Positions 1 to 5,677 of a stretch of 8,209 nt of DNA are shown here, one piece after another. The DNA is from Acidobacteriaceae bacterium. GTDB lineage: Bacteria; Acidobacteriota; Terriglobia; Terriglobales; Acidobacteriaceae. The notes under the pieces are model-generated. The model made no database searches. It was not told where the DNA came from and worked only from the letters and a program-made list of their open reading frames with translations. Location of the stretch: the NCBI GenBank assembly GCA_003132825.1, contig PKYX01000224.1, positions 1 through 8,209 on the forward strand, in the 5' to 3' direction. The position numbers and the translations under genes are program-made. Numbering within the stretch: position 1 is the stretch's first letter; each line of letters starts with the position of its first letter.

Positions 1-35
1 GCGGGGTTGCCTGGAGCCTGGATCATTCCGATCGA

Positions 36-59
36 AAGGGGGGGGCGAGACCCCTTCTT
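36..59 (+). terminator. Possible terminator of a gene upstream of the window
   Basis: A run of eight G (38-45) is followed after CGAGA by CCCCTT (51-56). The G run can pair with the CCCC in several registers: either AAGGGG/CCCCTT with a 9-base loop, or GGGG/CCCC with a 5-base loop plus two G-U pairs. A short pyrimidine stretch (TTCTTG) follows. This resembles a weak intrinsic terminator, but there is no real T run. No reading frame across bases 1-35 gave a recognisable protein end, so the upstream gene is unknown. Confidence 0.3.
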
Positions 60-78
60 GCCCGCTGTTCGCAGGTTA

Positions 79-108
79 TTCTTCCCCGGCTCCCGGGCAC
101 GTTATAAT
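79..108 (+). promoter_or_regulatory. Candidate housekeeping promoter for the adaptor/ATPase genes
   Basis: A perfect TATAAT box lies at 103-108. The best -35 candidate at an allowed distance is TTCTTC at 79-84 (18-base spacer), a poor match to TTGACA. Transcription would begin near 115 and leave a leader of about 205 bases before the adaptor start at 320. The -10 box is a direct observation. Its use as a promoter is inferred from its position upstream of the first gene. Confidence 0.4.
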
Positions 109-222
109 TCAAATTGCGTGGGTGTCTGCCGCTTTCGCGGAATCCAGCATCGCCCTGTGGCCCCGGGAACTTTTTTGTCGCGTGCCCCGTATCTGGTGGA
201 GTGCAGCTCAGTTACTCAACGA

Positions 223-245
223 AACCCGGCGTGATAGTACCGGTT
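223..245 (+). other. Small hairpin in the leader of the adaptor gene
   Basis: AACCCGG (223-229) can pair with CCGGTT (240-245) with one bulged C, closing a 10-base loop. It sits about 75 bases before the adaptor start codon. The rest of the stretch 1-319 holds the terminator-like and promoter-like sites listed separately. I see no known riboswitch pattern and no convincing gene there. The adaptor reading frame stays open upstream to a GTG at 122, but that extension would place about 66 non-hydrophobic residues before the membrane anchor and was not accepted. Confidence 0.25.
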
Positions 246-319
246 GCGGGCAGCAATGCGCTCGAGGAGACAGGGGCAGCCAACCGGGCCGGACCAGACC
301 TCTCGCCTTCAGGGGAACC

Positions 320-1717
320 ATGAGCACTGGAAAGAAAATTGGGATCGGCGTCGGCGTGGCCGTCTTGCTGGCGGCGATCGTCGGCTTCACGGTGCACCAG
401 AGCCACAAGAATGTGGTCACAGTTCAGACGGGCAAGGCACAACGGCTGGATTTGGCCTCGATTGTCAGCGCTTCGGGTGAAATCAAGCCGAAAGTCTACG
501 TGAACGTCGGCGCCAATGCCTTCGGCAAGATTACCAAGCTCTATGTCAAGGAAGGCGATCGGGTAAAGAAGGGGCAGCTGTTGGCGCAGCTCGAAAACGT
601 GCAGCCCGCGGAGGATCTGAATGCGACCCAGGCTTCGCTCGGCGCCGCGCAGACCGACGCGGTAGCGGCCGAGGCCGGCTTGAATACCGCATTGGCCGAC
701 CTGAACCGGGCCAAGTCGGACGCGGAAAAAGCGCAGCTCGATTGGACCCGTACCCAGGGCTTGTACAAGGCCGCCCTGATCGCCAAATCGGACTACGATG
801 CCCAAAGAGCGGCCTGGCAGGCGGCCGACTCCGGTGTGGCGCAAGCCCAAGCCAAGGTCGCGCAGGCGAAAGCGCAGAATGACTCTGCCGACCGTCACAT
901 CACGCAGAACCAAGCCAACTTGCGGCACGCTGCCGACGTCCTCGGGAAGACCACCTACCAAGCTCCCTTTGACGGCATCATCACCAATTTGCCGGTGCGC
1001 GAGGGCGAAACGGTGGTGATTGGCATTCAGAATTCTCCCGGCAGCACCCTGATGACGATTGCCGATATGTCGGTCATCACGGCTGAGGTCGAGGTGGACG
1101 AAACCGACATCGTGAACGTGCAGACCGGCCAGCCGGCCGAGGTCACGGTCGACGCCATGCCCAAGGACACTTTCCGAGCCGTGGTCAGTGAAATCGGCGA
1201 CAACGCCATTGTCCGCTCCACCGGGGTTTCGACATCGCAACAGACCACCGCCAGTCAGGAAGCCAAAGATTTCAAGGTCGTCGTCACTTTGCTGAATCCG
1301 CCGCCCGAGATCCGCCCGGGACTCTCCGCGACGGCCAAGATCACCACGGCTTCGCGCAGCCACACCTTGTCGATTCCGATCCAGGCACTCACGGTCCGCA
1401 AGCCAGCCGACCTGAAGCCGGAGGCGGGCGAAAAAGGAGCGGTGCAGGCGGCGGCGCCGCAAAGCGAAGCATCGAACGGTGGGAGTGGCTCCGATAAGGA
1501 CGAGATTCAGGGCGTTTTTGTGGTTCGCGATCAGAAGGCCGAATTCGTGCCTGTGGACACCGGAATCGCGGGCACCACCGACATTGAAGTGCTCAAGGGA
1601 TTGAAGGAGGGCGATGAGATCATAACCGGCAGCTATAAAGTGCTGCGGACGCTTCGCCCCGGTGTGCGCGTCAAAATTGATAACTCGGCGCCGAAAAACG
1701 AAGGCGACAGCTCGTGA
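320..1717 (+). CDS. MacA/HlyD-type periplasmic adaptor subunit of an efflux system
   Basis: This 465-residue protein should be the membrane-fusion adaptor that links an inner-membrane ABC exporter to an outer-membrane channel. The start ATG at 320 was chosen because AGGGGA (311-316) lies just upstream and an N-terminal membrane anchor (about residues 7-24) follows at once. Visible order: first biotinyl-lipoyl half (about 58-93, with VKEGDRVKKGQLLAQLE), long Ala/Gln-rich alpha-helical hairpin (about 94-208), second lipoyl half (about 210-235, with YQAPFDGIITNLPVREGE), beta-barrel (about 252-345), then a membrane-proximal domain (about 350-455, ending in VLRTLRPGVRVKI). A Pro/Ala/Gly/Ser-rich linker at about 362-396 interrupts the last domain. 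Residues 300-316 are Ser/Thr/Gln-rich, as in acidobacterial ABC-linked adaptors. The next gene is an ABC ATPase of the matching type, which favours MacA over an RND adaptor. The substrate is unknown. Confidence 0.9.
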   Translation: MSTGKKIGIGVGVAVLLAAIVGFTVHQSHKNVVTVQTGKAQRLDLASIVSASGEIKPKVYVNVGANAFGKITKLYVKEGDRVKKGQLLAQLENVQPAEDLNATQASLGAAQTDAVAAEAGLNTALADLNRAKSDAEKAQLDWTRTQGLYKAALIAKSDYDAQRAAWQAADSGVAQAQAKVAQAKAQNDSADRHITQNQANLRHAADVLGKTTYQAPFDGIITNLPVREGETVVIGIQNSPGSTLMTIADMSVITAEVEVDETDIVNVQTGQPAEVTVDAMPKDTFRAVVSEIGDNAIVRSTGVSTSQQTTASQEAKDFKVVVTLLNPPPEIRPGLSATAKITTASRSHTLSIPIQALTVRKPADLKPEAGEKGAVQAAAPQSEASNGGSGSDKDEIQGVFVVRDQKAEFVPVDTGIAGTTDIEVLKGLKEGDEIITGSYKVLRTLRPGVRVKIDNSAPKNEGDSS

Positions 1718-1777
1718 GCCCGTGGTGGGTCGTCCGGGGTCTGAAAAACCAGGGCCGAACCCGGGCGGCCGCGATCG

Positions 1778-1807
1778 GGTGAACCGCCGGCGACGAAGGC
1801 GGTGACC
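1778..1807 (+). other. Intercistronic hairpin between adaptor and ATPase genes
   Basis: ACCGCC (1783-1788) pairs with GGCGGT (1798-1803) across a 9-base loop. GGT (1778-1780) pairs with ACC (1805-1807) outside a small asymmetric internal loop (GA against G). No T run follows on either side, so a simple intrinsic terminator is unlikely. It lies in the 168-base gap between two genes expected to be co-transcribed and may affect RNA processing or the relative expression of the two genes. Confidence 0.3.
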
Positions 1808-1875
1808 TCCATCGGGATGTTACGTCCAATATGGAACCAGCAAGACTGGAGCGTCTGAGTGTCCCCAGAGGACTC

Positions 1876-1880
1876 GGAGA
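1876..1880 (+). promoter_or_regulatory. Ribosome binding site fixing the ATPase start
   Basis: GGAGA ends five bases before the ATG at 1886. The in-frame GTG at 1859 lacks a comparable site, so the ATG is the better start and removes nine residues from the longest reading frame. Confidence 0.6.
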
Positions 1881-1885
1881 AAAAA

Positions 1886-2641
1886 ATGGCCAGCGCAGAA
1901 GTGATTGAGTTTTCGCAGCCCGTGGTGTCCGCGCCTCCTGATTCTTGCATGATCGCCACCCACGACCTATGGAAGACCTACGACATGGGCTCGGAACAGC
2001 AGGTGCACGCCCTGCGGGGGGTGAATCTGCGCATCGAGCGCAATGAGTACGTCGCGATTATGGGTCCTTCCGGCTCGGGAAAGTCCACGCTCATGAACCT
2101 AATTGGCTGCCTTGATTCGCCGAGCAAAGGCCAGTACTGGCTGAACGGCCAATTGGTTAGCGACCTCGATGACGACGAACTGGCGCGCATCCGCAACAAG
2201 GAAATTGGATTCGTCTTCCAGACCTTCAATCTGCTGGCCCGCGCCACCGCGCTGCACAACGTGGAGCTACCTCTGATTTACGCCGGCGTGCCAGCGGTAG
2301 AGCGCATTCAGCGGGCTAAGGATGCTTTGGCCTCGGTGGGCATGGAAACCCGCATGATGCACAAACCCAATGAACTCTCCGGCGGCCAGCGGCAAAGAGT
2401 CGCCATCGCCCGCGCTCTGGTGAATCGTCCCGCCATCATTCTGGCGGACGAGCCCACCGGGAACCTGGACTCGCAGACCGGCACCGACATCATGGCGCTG
2501 CTCGACCGCCTGCAATCCCAGGGCAACACCATCGTCCTGGTCACCCATGAAAAGGACATCGCCGAGTACGCCCACCGCGTCATCTACATCAAGGATGGCG
2601 TGATCGAGCGCGACGAGAGGAACAGCAAGAGAAGGTCGTAG
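1886..2641 (+). CDS. ABC transporter ATP-binding protein, MacB/LolD type
   Basis: This 251-residue stand-alone nucleotide-binding domain hydrolyses ATP to drive an inner-membrane exporter of the FtsX/MacB fold. All core motifs are intact: Walker [10 protein letters not shown] (60-68), Q-loop Gln112 in VFQTFNLL, signature LSGGQRQR (164-171), Walker B IILADE with catalytic Glu189, D-loop NLD (193-195) and switch His221 in LVTHE. The motif [11 protein letters not shown] and the phrase [21 protein letters not shown] are typical of the MacB/LolD/FtsE class. About 25 residues before the core (rich in Ala, Ser, Pro) are not conserved in that class. The gene follows the adaptor on the same strand and probably works with it. 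The permease partner is not the next gene downstream, which is a dehydrogenase. LolD and FtsE are alternatives, but the adaptor neighbour favours a MacB-like exporter. Confidence 0.92.
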   Translation: MASAEVIEFSQPVVSAPPDSCMIATHDLWKTYDMGSEQQVHALRGVNLRIERNEYVAIMGPSGSGKSTLMNLIGCLDSPSKGQYWLNGQLVSDLDDDELARIRNKEIGFVFQTFNLLARATALHNVELPLIYAGVPAVERIQRAKDALASVGMETRMMHKPNELSGGQRQRVAIARALVNRPAIILADEPTGNLDSQTGTDIMALLDRLQSQGNTIVLVTHEKDIAEYAHRVIYIKDGVIERDERNSKRRS

Positions 2642-2810
2642 GCGGCAGCCGAGCGTTCGTGTGCTTCGGGTTCGCAATGCCGATCGCAGCCCGGTCGCCT
2701 CTAATCACGAAACTCCCGAACTGAGCGCACCCTCTACCGGGCGTCCCGCCTCTGACCCCAGGATCACCCATCCACCATTCCCCGAAAAGCGTAGGCAAAC
2801 AGCCCCCTTG

Positions 2811-2819
2811 TGCTACCCT
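2811..2819 (+). promoter_or_regulatory. Possible extended -10 promoter of the quinoprotein gene
   Basis: TGCTACCCT fits the extended -10 form TGn-TAnnnT, but no clear -35 box lies at the usual distance. If used, transcription would start near 2826 and leave a leader of about 45 bases. The 230-base gap 2642-2871 that contains it shows no convincing terminator and no other gene. Confidence 0.25.
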
Positions 2820-2871
2820 GCGAGCGAATAGTCCGCTTCCGCCAGAGCCGGCCACCCAGTTCGGGAGAAGA

Positions 2872-5016
2872 ATGAAATACTTCGCGCTGCTTGCAGCGGT
2901 ATGGTTGCTGGTCCTGCACCCGGCTGATTCCAGCCCGCAAGCGGCCCCGGCCGCGGGACAGCTTGATTGGCCTGCCTACGGCGGCGGCCCCGCGGACACG
3001 CGCTACTCGCCTCTCGATCAGATTAACCGCGAGAATGTACAGAACCTCGAAGTGGCATGGACCTATGACACGGGGGAAAAAGGCGGCCTTGAGACCAGTC
3101 CGATTGTCATCGACGGGGCGCTCTACGGAATTACTCCCTCCCAGGAAATTTTCGCGCTCGACGCCGCCACTGGAAAGCAACTGTGGAAGTTCGGTTCCGG
3201 AATTGCTGGCGGACAACCGAACCGCGGCTTGACCTATTGGTCAAGTGGCGATGACCGGCGCATTTTTGCCGGCATCACAAATTTCGTCTATGCTCTCGAC
3301 GCCCGCAGCGGAAAACCCATTGGCGAATTTGGCGAGGACGGACGCATCGACCTCCGCAAGGATCTGGGACGCGATTTCAAGACCCAGTCCATCGTCTCCA
3401 CCAGCCCCGGCGTGGTTTACCAAGATCTGGTGATATTCGGCGCACGCGAGCCGGAGGCTCTGCCGGCCCCGCCGGGCGATGTTCGCGCCTACGACGCCAA
3501 GACCGGAAAGCTCCGCTGGTCCTTCCACACGATTCCTCATCCAGGAGAGTTCGGTTATCAAACCTGGCCGAAAAGCGCCTGGACGCACAGCGGCGCGGCC
3601 AACAATTGGGCCGGCATGGCGCTCGATGAGAACCGTGGGATCGTCTACGTGCCGACCGGGTCGGCGGCGGCGGATTTCTATGGCGCCGACCGGGTGGGCG
3701 ACAACCTGTTTGCCAATTCCCTGATCGCGTTGAATGCCCGAACCGGCCGCCGCATCTGGCATTTTCAGTCGGTGAAGCACGATGTGTGGGACCGCGATTT
3801 TCCCTCGCCTCCCAGTCTGGTCACCATCACCCGCGACGGACACCCGATCGACGCCGTCGCACAAACCACCAAGTCGGGATTTGTCTACCTGTTCGACCGC
3901 AGGGATGGCCGGCCGCTTTTCCCCATCGACTACCGCAGCTACCCAACGAGCGCGGTGCCGGGGGAGAAAACCGCAGCCACCCAGCCGCTTCCCACCAAGC
4001 CCGCGCCGTTCGCGCGCCAGCATCTCTCGGCAGACATGCTGACCAACCGCACTCCCCAGGCCCATCAATGGGCGGTCGAACAGTTCGCGAAGTTCCGCAG
4101 TGCAGGGCAATTCGTTCCTTTGAGCGTGGGACAGCCAACCGTGATATTTCCCGGCTTTGACGGCGGCGCGGAATGGGGCGGTGCCGCCGTGGACCCGAAA
4201 ACCGCAGTCCTTTACGTCAACGCCAACGACGTGGCCTGGACCGGGGCCCTGGCGGAAAACGCCGGCCAGCGGTCGAGCGGGCGCTCGCTCTATCTAAATC
4301 AGTGCGCCGTCTGCCACCGCGACAACCGGGCCGGTTCGCCGCCGCAATTCCCCTCGCTCCTAGGACTGGCCGCGCGCCGCAGCCCGGAGGAAATCGCCTC
4401 GGTCATCCGCAACGGTAAGGGTAGAATGCCCTCCTTTGCAGCTTTTTCGAACGACCAGATCCAGGCCGTCATCGCGTACTTGTCGAACCCCGGACAGCAG
4501 AATTCTCCCGGCTCGCCTTCGACCTCGCAGAAGGGCTCACCTCGAGAAGCCGCAGCTGAGGAAGCCAAGTACCGTTTCACTGGCTATAACAAATTTCTCG
4601 ATCCCGACGGCTATCCCGCCGTCGCCCCGCCCTGGGGAACGTTGAATGCGATCAATCTGAACACGGGCGAATATCAGTGGAGGATTCCGCTCGGCGAGTA
4701 TCCCGAACTTGCGGCGACGGGTATGAAAGACACGGGAAGCGAAAACTACGGCGGACCCATTGTGACGGCCGGCGGATTGGTTTTCATCGCCGCCACCAAT
4801 TTCGACAAGAAGTTGCGCGCTTTCGACAAGGACAGCGGAAAATTGCTCTGGGAAGCCGATCTCCCGTTCGCGGGAAATGCCACGCCGGCCACCTACGAGA
4901 TCGGCGGACGCCAATACGTCGTGATCGCCGCCGGCGGGGGCAAGGCTTTGAATCTGCCATCGGGTGGCGTCTACGTGGCGTTCGCCCTGCCCAGGAACCC
5001 GCCCCCGTCCCAGTGA
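2872..5016 (+). CDS. Secreted PQQ-type quinoprotein dehydrogenase with inserted cytochrome c domain
   Basis: This 714-residue protein is predicted to oxidise a sugar or alcohol in the periplasm with pyrroloquinoline quinone. An N-terminal signal peptide (about residues 1-20) follows GGAG at 2864-2867. It resembles the propeller part of membrane glucose dehydrogenase: DWPAYGGGPADTRYSPLDQI (32-51), then propeller-type Asp/Asn-x-x-Thr/Ser-Gly motifs, most followed by Trp, at about 97, 143, 208, 288, 595 and 652. HDVWDRDFPSPP (303-314) matches the region that holds an active-site Asp in the family, and Lys334 in TTKSGFVYLFDRRDG matches the conserved PQQ-site Lys. Unlike the E. coli enzyme it has no five-helix membrane domain. 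Between about 462 and 545 a class I cytochrome c domain is inserted, with heme motif CAVCH (C478, C481, H482) and likely axial Met519 in GKGRMPSF. The propeller then resumes near 567. The heme would take electrons from the reduced quinone. The substrate cannot be read from sequence. Confidence 0.9.
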   Translation: MKYFALLAAVWLLVLHPADSSPQAAPAAGQLDWPAYGGGPADTRYSPLDQINRENVQNLEVAWTYDTGEKGGLETSPIVIDGALYGITPSQEIFALDAATGKQLWKFGSGIAGGQPNRGLTYWSSGDDRRIFAGITNFVYALDARSGKPIGEFGEDGRIDLRKDLGRDFKTQSIVSTSPGVVYQDLVIFGAREPEALPAPPGDVRAYDAKTGKLRWSFHTIPHPGEFGYQTWPKSAWTHSGAANNWAGMALDENRGIVYVPTGSAAADFYGADRVGDNLFANSLIALNARTGRRIWHFQSVKHDVWDRDFPSPPSLVTITRDGHPIDAVAQTTKSGFVYLFDRRDGRPLFPIDYRSYPTSAVPGEKTAATQPLPTKPAPFARQHLSADMLTNRTPQAHQWAVEQFAKFRSAGQFVPLSVGQPTVIFPGFDGGAEWGGAAVDPKTAVLYVNANDVAWTGALAENAGQRSSGRSLYLNQCAVCHRDNRAGSPPQFPSLLGLAARRSPEEIASVIRNGKGRMPSFAAFSNDQIQAVIAYLSNPGQQNSPGSPSTSQKGSPREAAAEEAKYRFTGYNKFLDPDGYPAVAPPWGTLNAINLNTGEYQWRIPLGEYPELAATGMKDTGSENYGGPIVTAGGLVFIAATNFDKKLRAFDKDSGKLLWEADLPFAGNATPATYEIGGRQYVVIAAGGGKALNLPSGGVYVAFALPRNPPPSQ
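4250..4500 (+). other. Region encoding the inserted cytochrome c domain
   Basis: Bases 4303-4317 encode Cys-Ala-Val-Cys-His, the covalent heme c attachment motif. Met519 lies 38 codons downstream in a GRMPSF context, and the domain ends in the helix DQIQAVIAYLSNP usual for small cytochromes c. A Ser/Pro/Gly/Gln-rich linker (about residues 541-566) leads back into the propeller. It is in frame with the dehydrogenase on both sides, so it is an internal domain and not a separate gene. Confidence 0.85.
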
Positions 5017-5092
5017 TGGGCCTGGGCTCAGCGGCCGACCCTCCCCTCAACCAGCTGCGCAAAGGGGTGAGCACCTTGCTAGGCCTGGTTTG

Positions 5093-5104
5093 GCACAATT
5101 GTGC
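5093..5104. promoter_or_regulatory. Perfect palindrome, candidate activator binding site
   Basis: GCACAATTGTGC is a perfect 12-base palindrome. Flanking GTTT and AAAC extend the symmetry if one unpaired G at 5092 is allowed. Its centre lies about 93 bases upstream of the start site predicted from the sigma-54 promoter at 5165-5182, a usual distance for the enhancer site of a sigma-54 activator. A related half-site pair (GCAA, four bases, TTGC) overlaps its right end. The palindrome is seen directly and its role is inferred. Confidence 0.4.
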
Positions 5105-5164
5105 AAACAGTTGCGCCGCATCCAACCCACCGAACTCAGAAGCTGCTGTTTCAACAGGCGCGGA

Positions 5165-5182
5165 TTGGCACCGGCCTTGCTT
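5165..5182 (+). promoter_or_regulatory. Sigma-54 (RpoN) -24/-12 promoter
   Basis: TTGGCACCGGCCTTGCTT matches the sigma-54 consensus TGGCAC-N5-TTGC, with GG (5167-5168) and GC (5179-5180) separated by exactly ten bases, the spacing the holoenzyme requires. Transcription should start near 5192. The only same-strand gene downstream before the convergent gene is the small secreted protein at 5330, giving a leader of about 138 bases. Such promoters need an ATP-driven activator bound upstream, and the palindrome at 5093-5104 is a candidate site. No activator gene is in the window. Confidence 0.7.
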
Positions 5183-5205
5183 ATCTCCTAGGGAGCGATG
5201 GGGAG

Positions 5206-5258
5206 CGGAGAGAAGCCAGCAGTTCTCCGTTCTTCACCGACCGGAGCGCGCATTCCGG
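5206..5258 (+). other. Two short hairpins in the leader of the small secreted-protein gene
   Basis: The first hairpin pairs CGGAG (5206-5210) with CTCCG (5225-5229), with AA/TT continuing past a two-base bulge. The second pairs CCGGA (5241-5245) with TCCGG (5254-5258) across eight bases. Both lie in the predicted sigma-54 transcript. They are small, may be chance in GC-rich DNA, and match no known RNA element I can recognise. Confidence 0.25.
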
Positions 5259-5262
5259 GGAA

Positions 5263-5325
5263 ATGAACAAACCCTCGAAGGTGCGTGTTCCGAGATGTTT
5301 CGGTTCCTATGCAGCAGGGAGATAA
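5263..5325 (+). CDS. Possible 20-residue leader peptide
   Basis: An ATG at 5263 opens a 20-codon frame (MNKPSKVRVPRCFGSYAAGR) that stops with TAA at 5323-5325, four bases before the next start codon and just inside the ribosome site of that gene. GGGG at 5257-5260 lies very close upstream, so initiation would be weak. The peptide is basic and not a signal sequence. It may be translationally coupled to the next gene or be a chance frame. Confidence 0.2.
   Translation: MNKPSKVRVPRCFGSYAAGR
5316..5321 (+). promoter_or_regulatory. Ribosome binding site fixing the start of the small secreted protein
   Basis: AGGGAG ends eight bases before the ATG at 5330. The upstream in-frame ATG at 5285 has no such site and would put 15 polar residues before the signal peptide, so 5330 is preferred. 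Confidence 0.65.
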
Positions 5326-5329
5326 CTCG

Positions 5330-5629
5330 ATGAAGACTACGATCTTTGCCCTTTGCTTCCTTTGCGCCACCGCGGCGTTTGGACAAGGTTATCTGAACGG
5401 CGAATCCCACCCGACTGAATTTCCCAGTCATGTGGAGCACGCCTCGCAACAGGGAATGGCGCAATCGCAAAACGTGATGGAACAATCTTCCTCGTTTCAC
5501 GGTCAGGGCCAGAGGCCGCTCTGGGAAGTGCAGCCCGCGGCGCGAACCATTCCGCTAGGCGACATCGCTCGCGCCGTGAGGAAAGAGCACGCCGCGGCCA
5601 AGAAATCCACCATCGTTTGGGAAAACTAG
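5330..5629 (+). CDS. Small exported protein of unknown function
   Basis: I do not recognise a named family for this 99-residue protein. Residues 1-18 form a clear signal peptide (MKTTIFALCFLCATAAFG), with cleavage likely just before Gln19. The mature part is about 80 residues, rich in Gln, His, Ser and Met (about 27-60), followed by a basic helix-like tail, IPLGDIARAVRKEH (74-87), and a Lys/Ala stretch ending in IVWEN. From memory, short acidobacterial exported proteins often end in a similar pattern (Leu-Gly-Asp-x-Ala-Arg, then Lys-rich residues and a final acidic/Asn turn), but I could not verify this. It has no Cys in the mature part, no membrane segment and no metal motif. The gene lies downstream of a sigma-54 promoter and converges on the VWA-like gene. 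Being a real gene is supported by the ribosome site, the signal peptide and the promoter. Confidence 0.75.
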   Translation: MKTTIFALCFLCATAAFGQGYLNGESHPTEFPSHVEHASQQGMAQSQNVMEQSSSFHGQGQRPLWEVQPAARTIPLGDIARAVRKEHAAAKKSTIVWEN

Positions 5630-5641
5630 GGGGCGCGAGCC

Positions 5642-5677
5642 GAGCCTTGGCGGGGCCCGAAGCCCGGCGCAAGGCTC
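5642..5677. terminator. Hairpin between convergent genes, possible two-way terminator
   Basis: GAGCCTTG (5642-5649) and CAAGGCTC (5670-5677) are a perfect 8-base inverted repeat. An inner GGGC/GCCC stem (5653-5656 with 5662-5665) closes a five-base loop. It fills most of the 46 bases between the two converging stop codons, and its right arm overlaps the VWA stop codon (5676-5678). There is no T run after it on the plus strand and only a short one on the minus strand (complement of 5622-5625), so termination efficiency is uncertain. Confidence 0.45.

Noticed and set aside
122..319. Longer N-terminus for the adaptor from a GTG at 122
   Set aside because: It would put 66 unconserved residues before the membrane anchor; the ATG at 320 has its own ribosome site.
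1029..1040. AATTCTCCCGGC shared with bases near 4500
   Set aside because: A short match inside two unrelated genes in different contexts; most likely chance.
212..1462. Long minus-strand open frame (416 codons) opposite the adaptor gene
   Set aside because: Arg/Gly-rich translation without a recognisable domain, fully opposite a clear adaptor gene; an effect of GC-rich codons.
5091..5105. Second sigma-54-like promoter (TGGCAC...TGCA)
   Set aside because: Only nine bases separate GG and GC. Sigma-54 requires ten, so it is better read as a palindrome than as a promoter.
4677..5333. Plus-strand open frame overlapping the end of the quinoprotein and the following gap
   Set aside because: The first half is a frame-shifted copy of the dehydrogenase and the second half crosses the sigma-54 promoter region; no family features.
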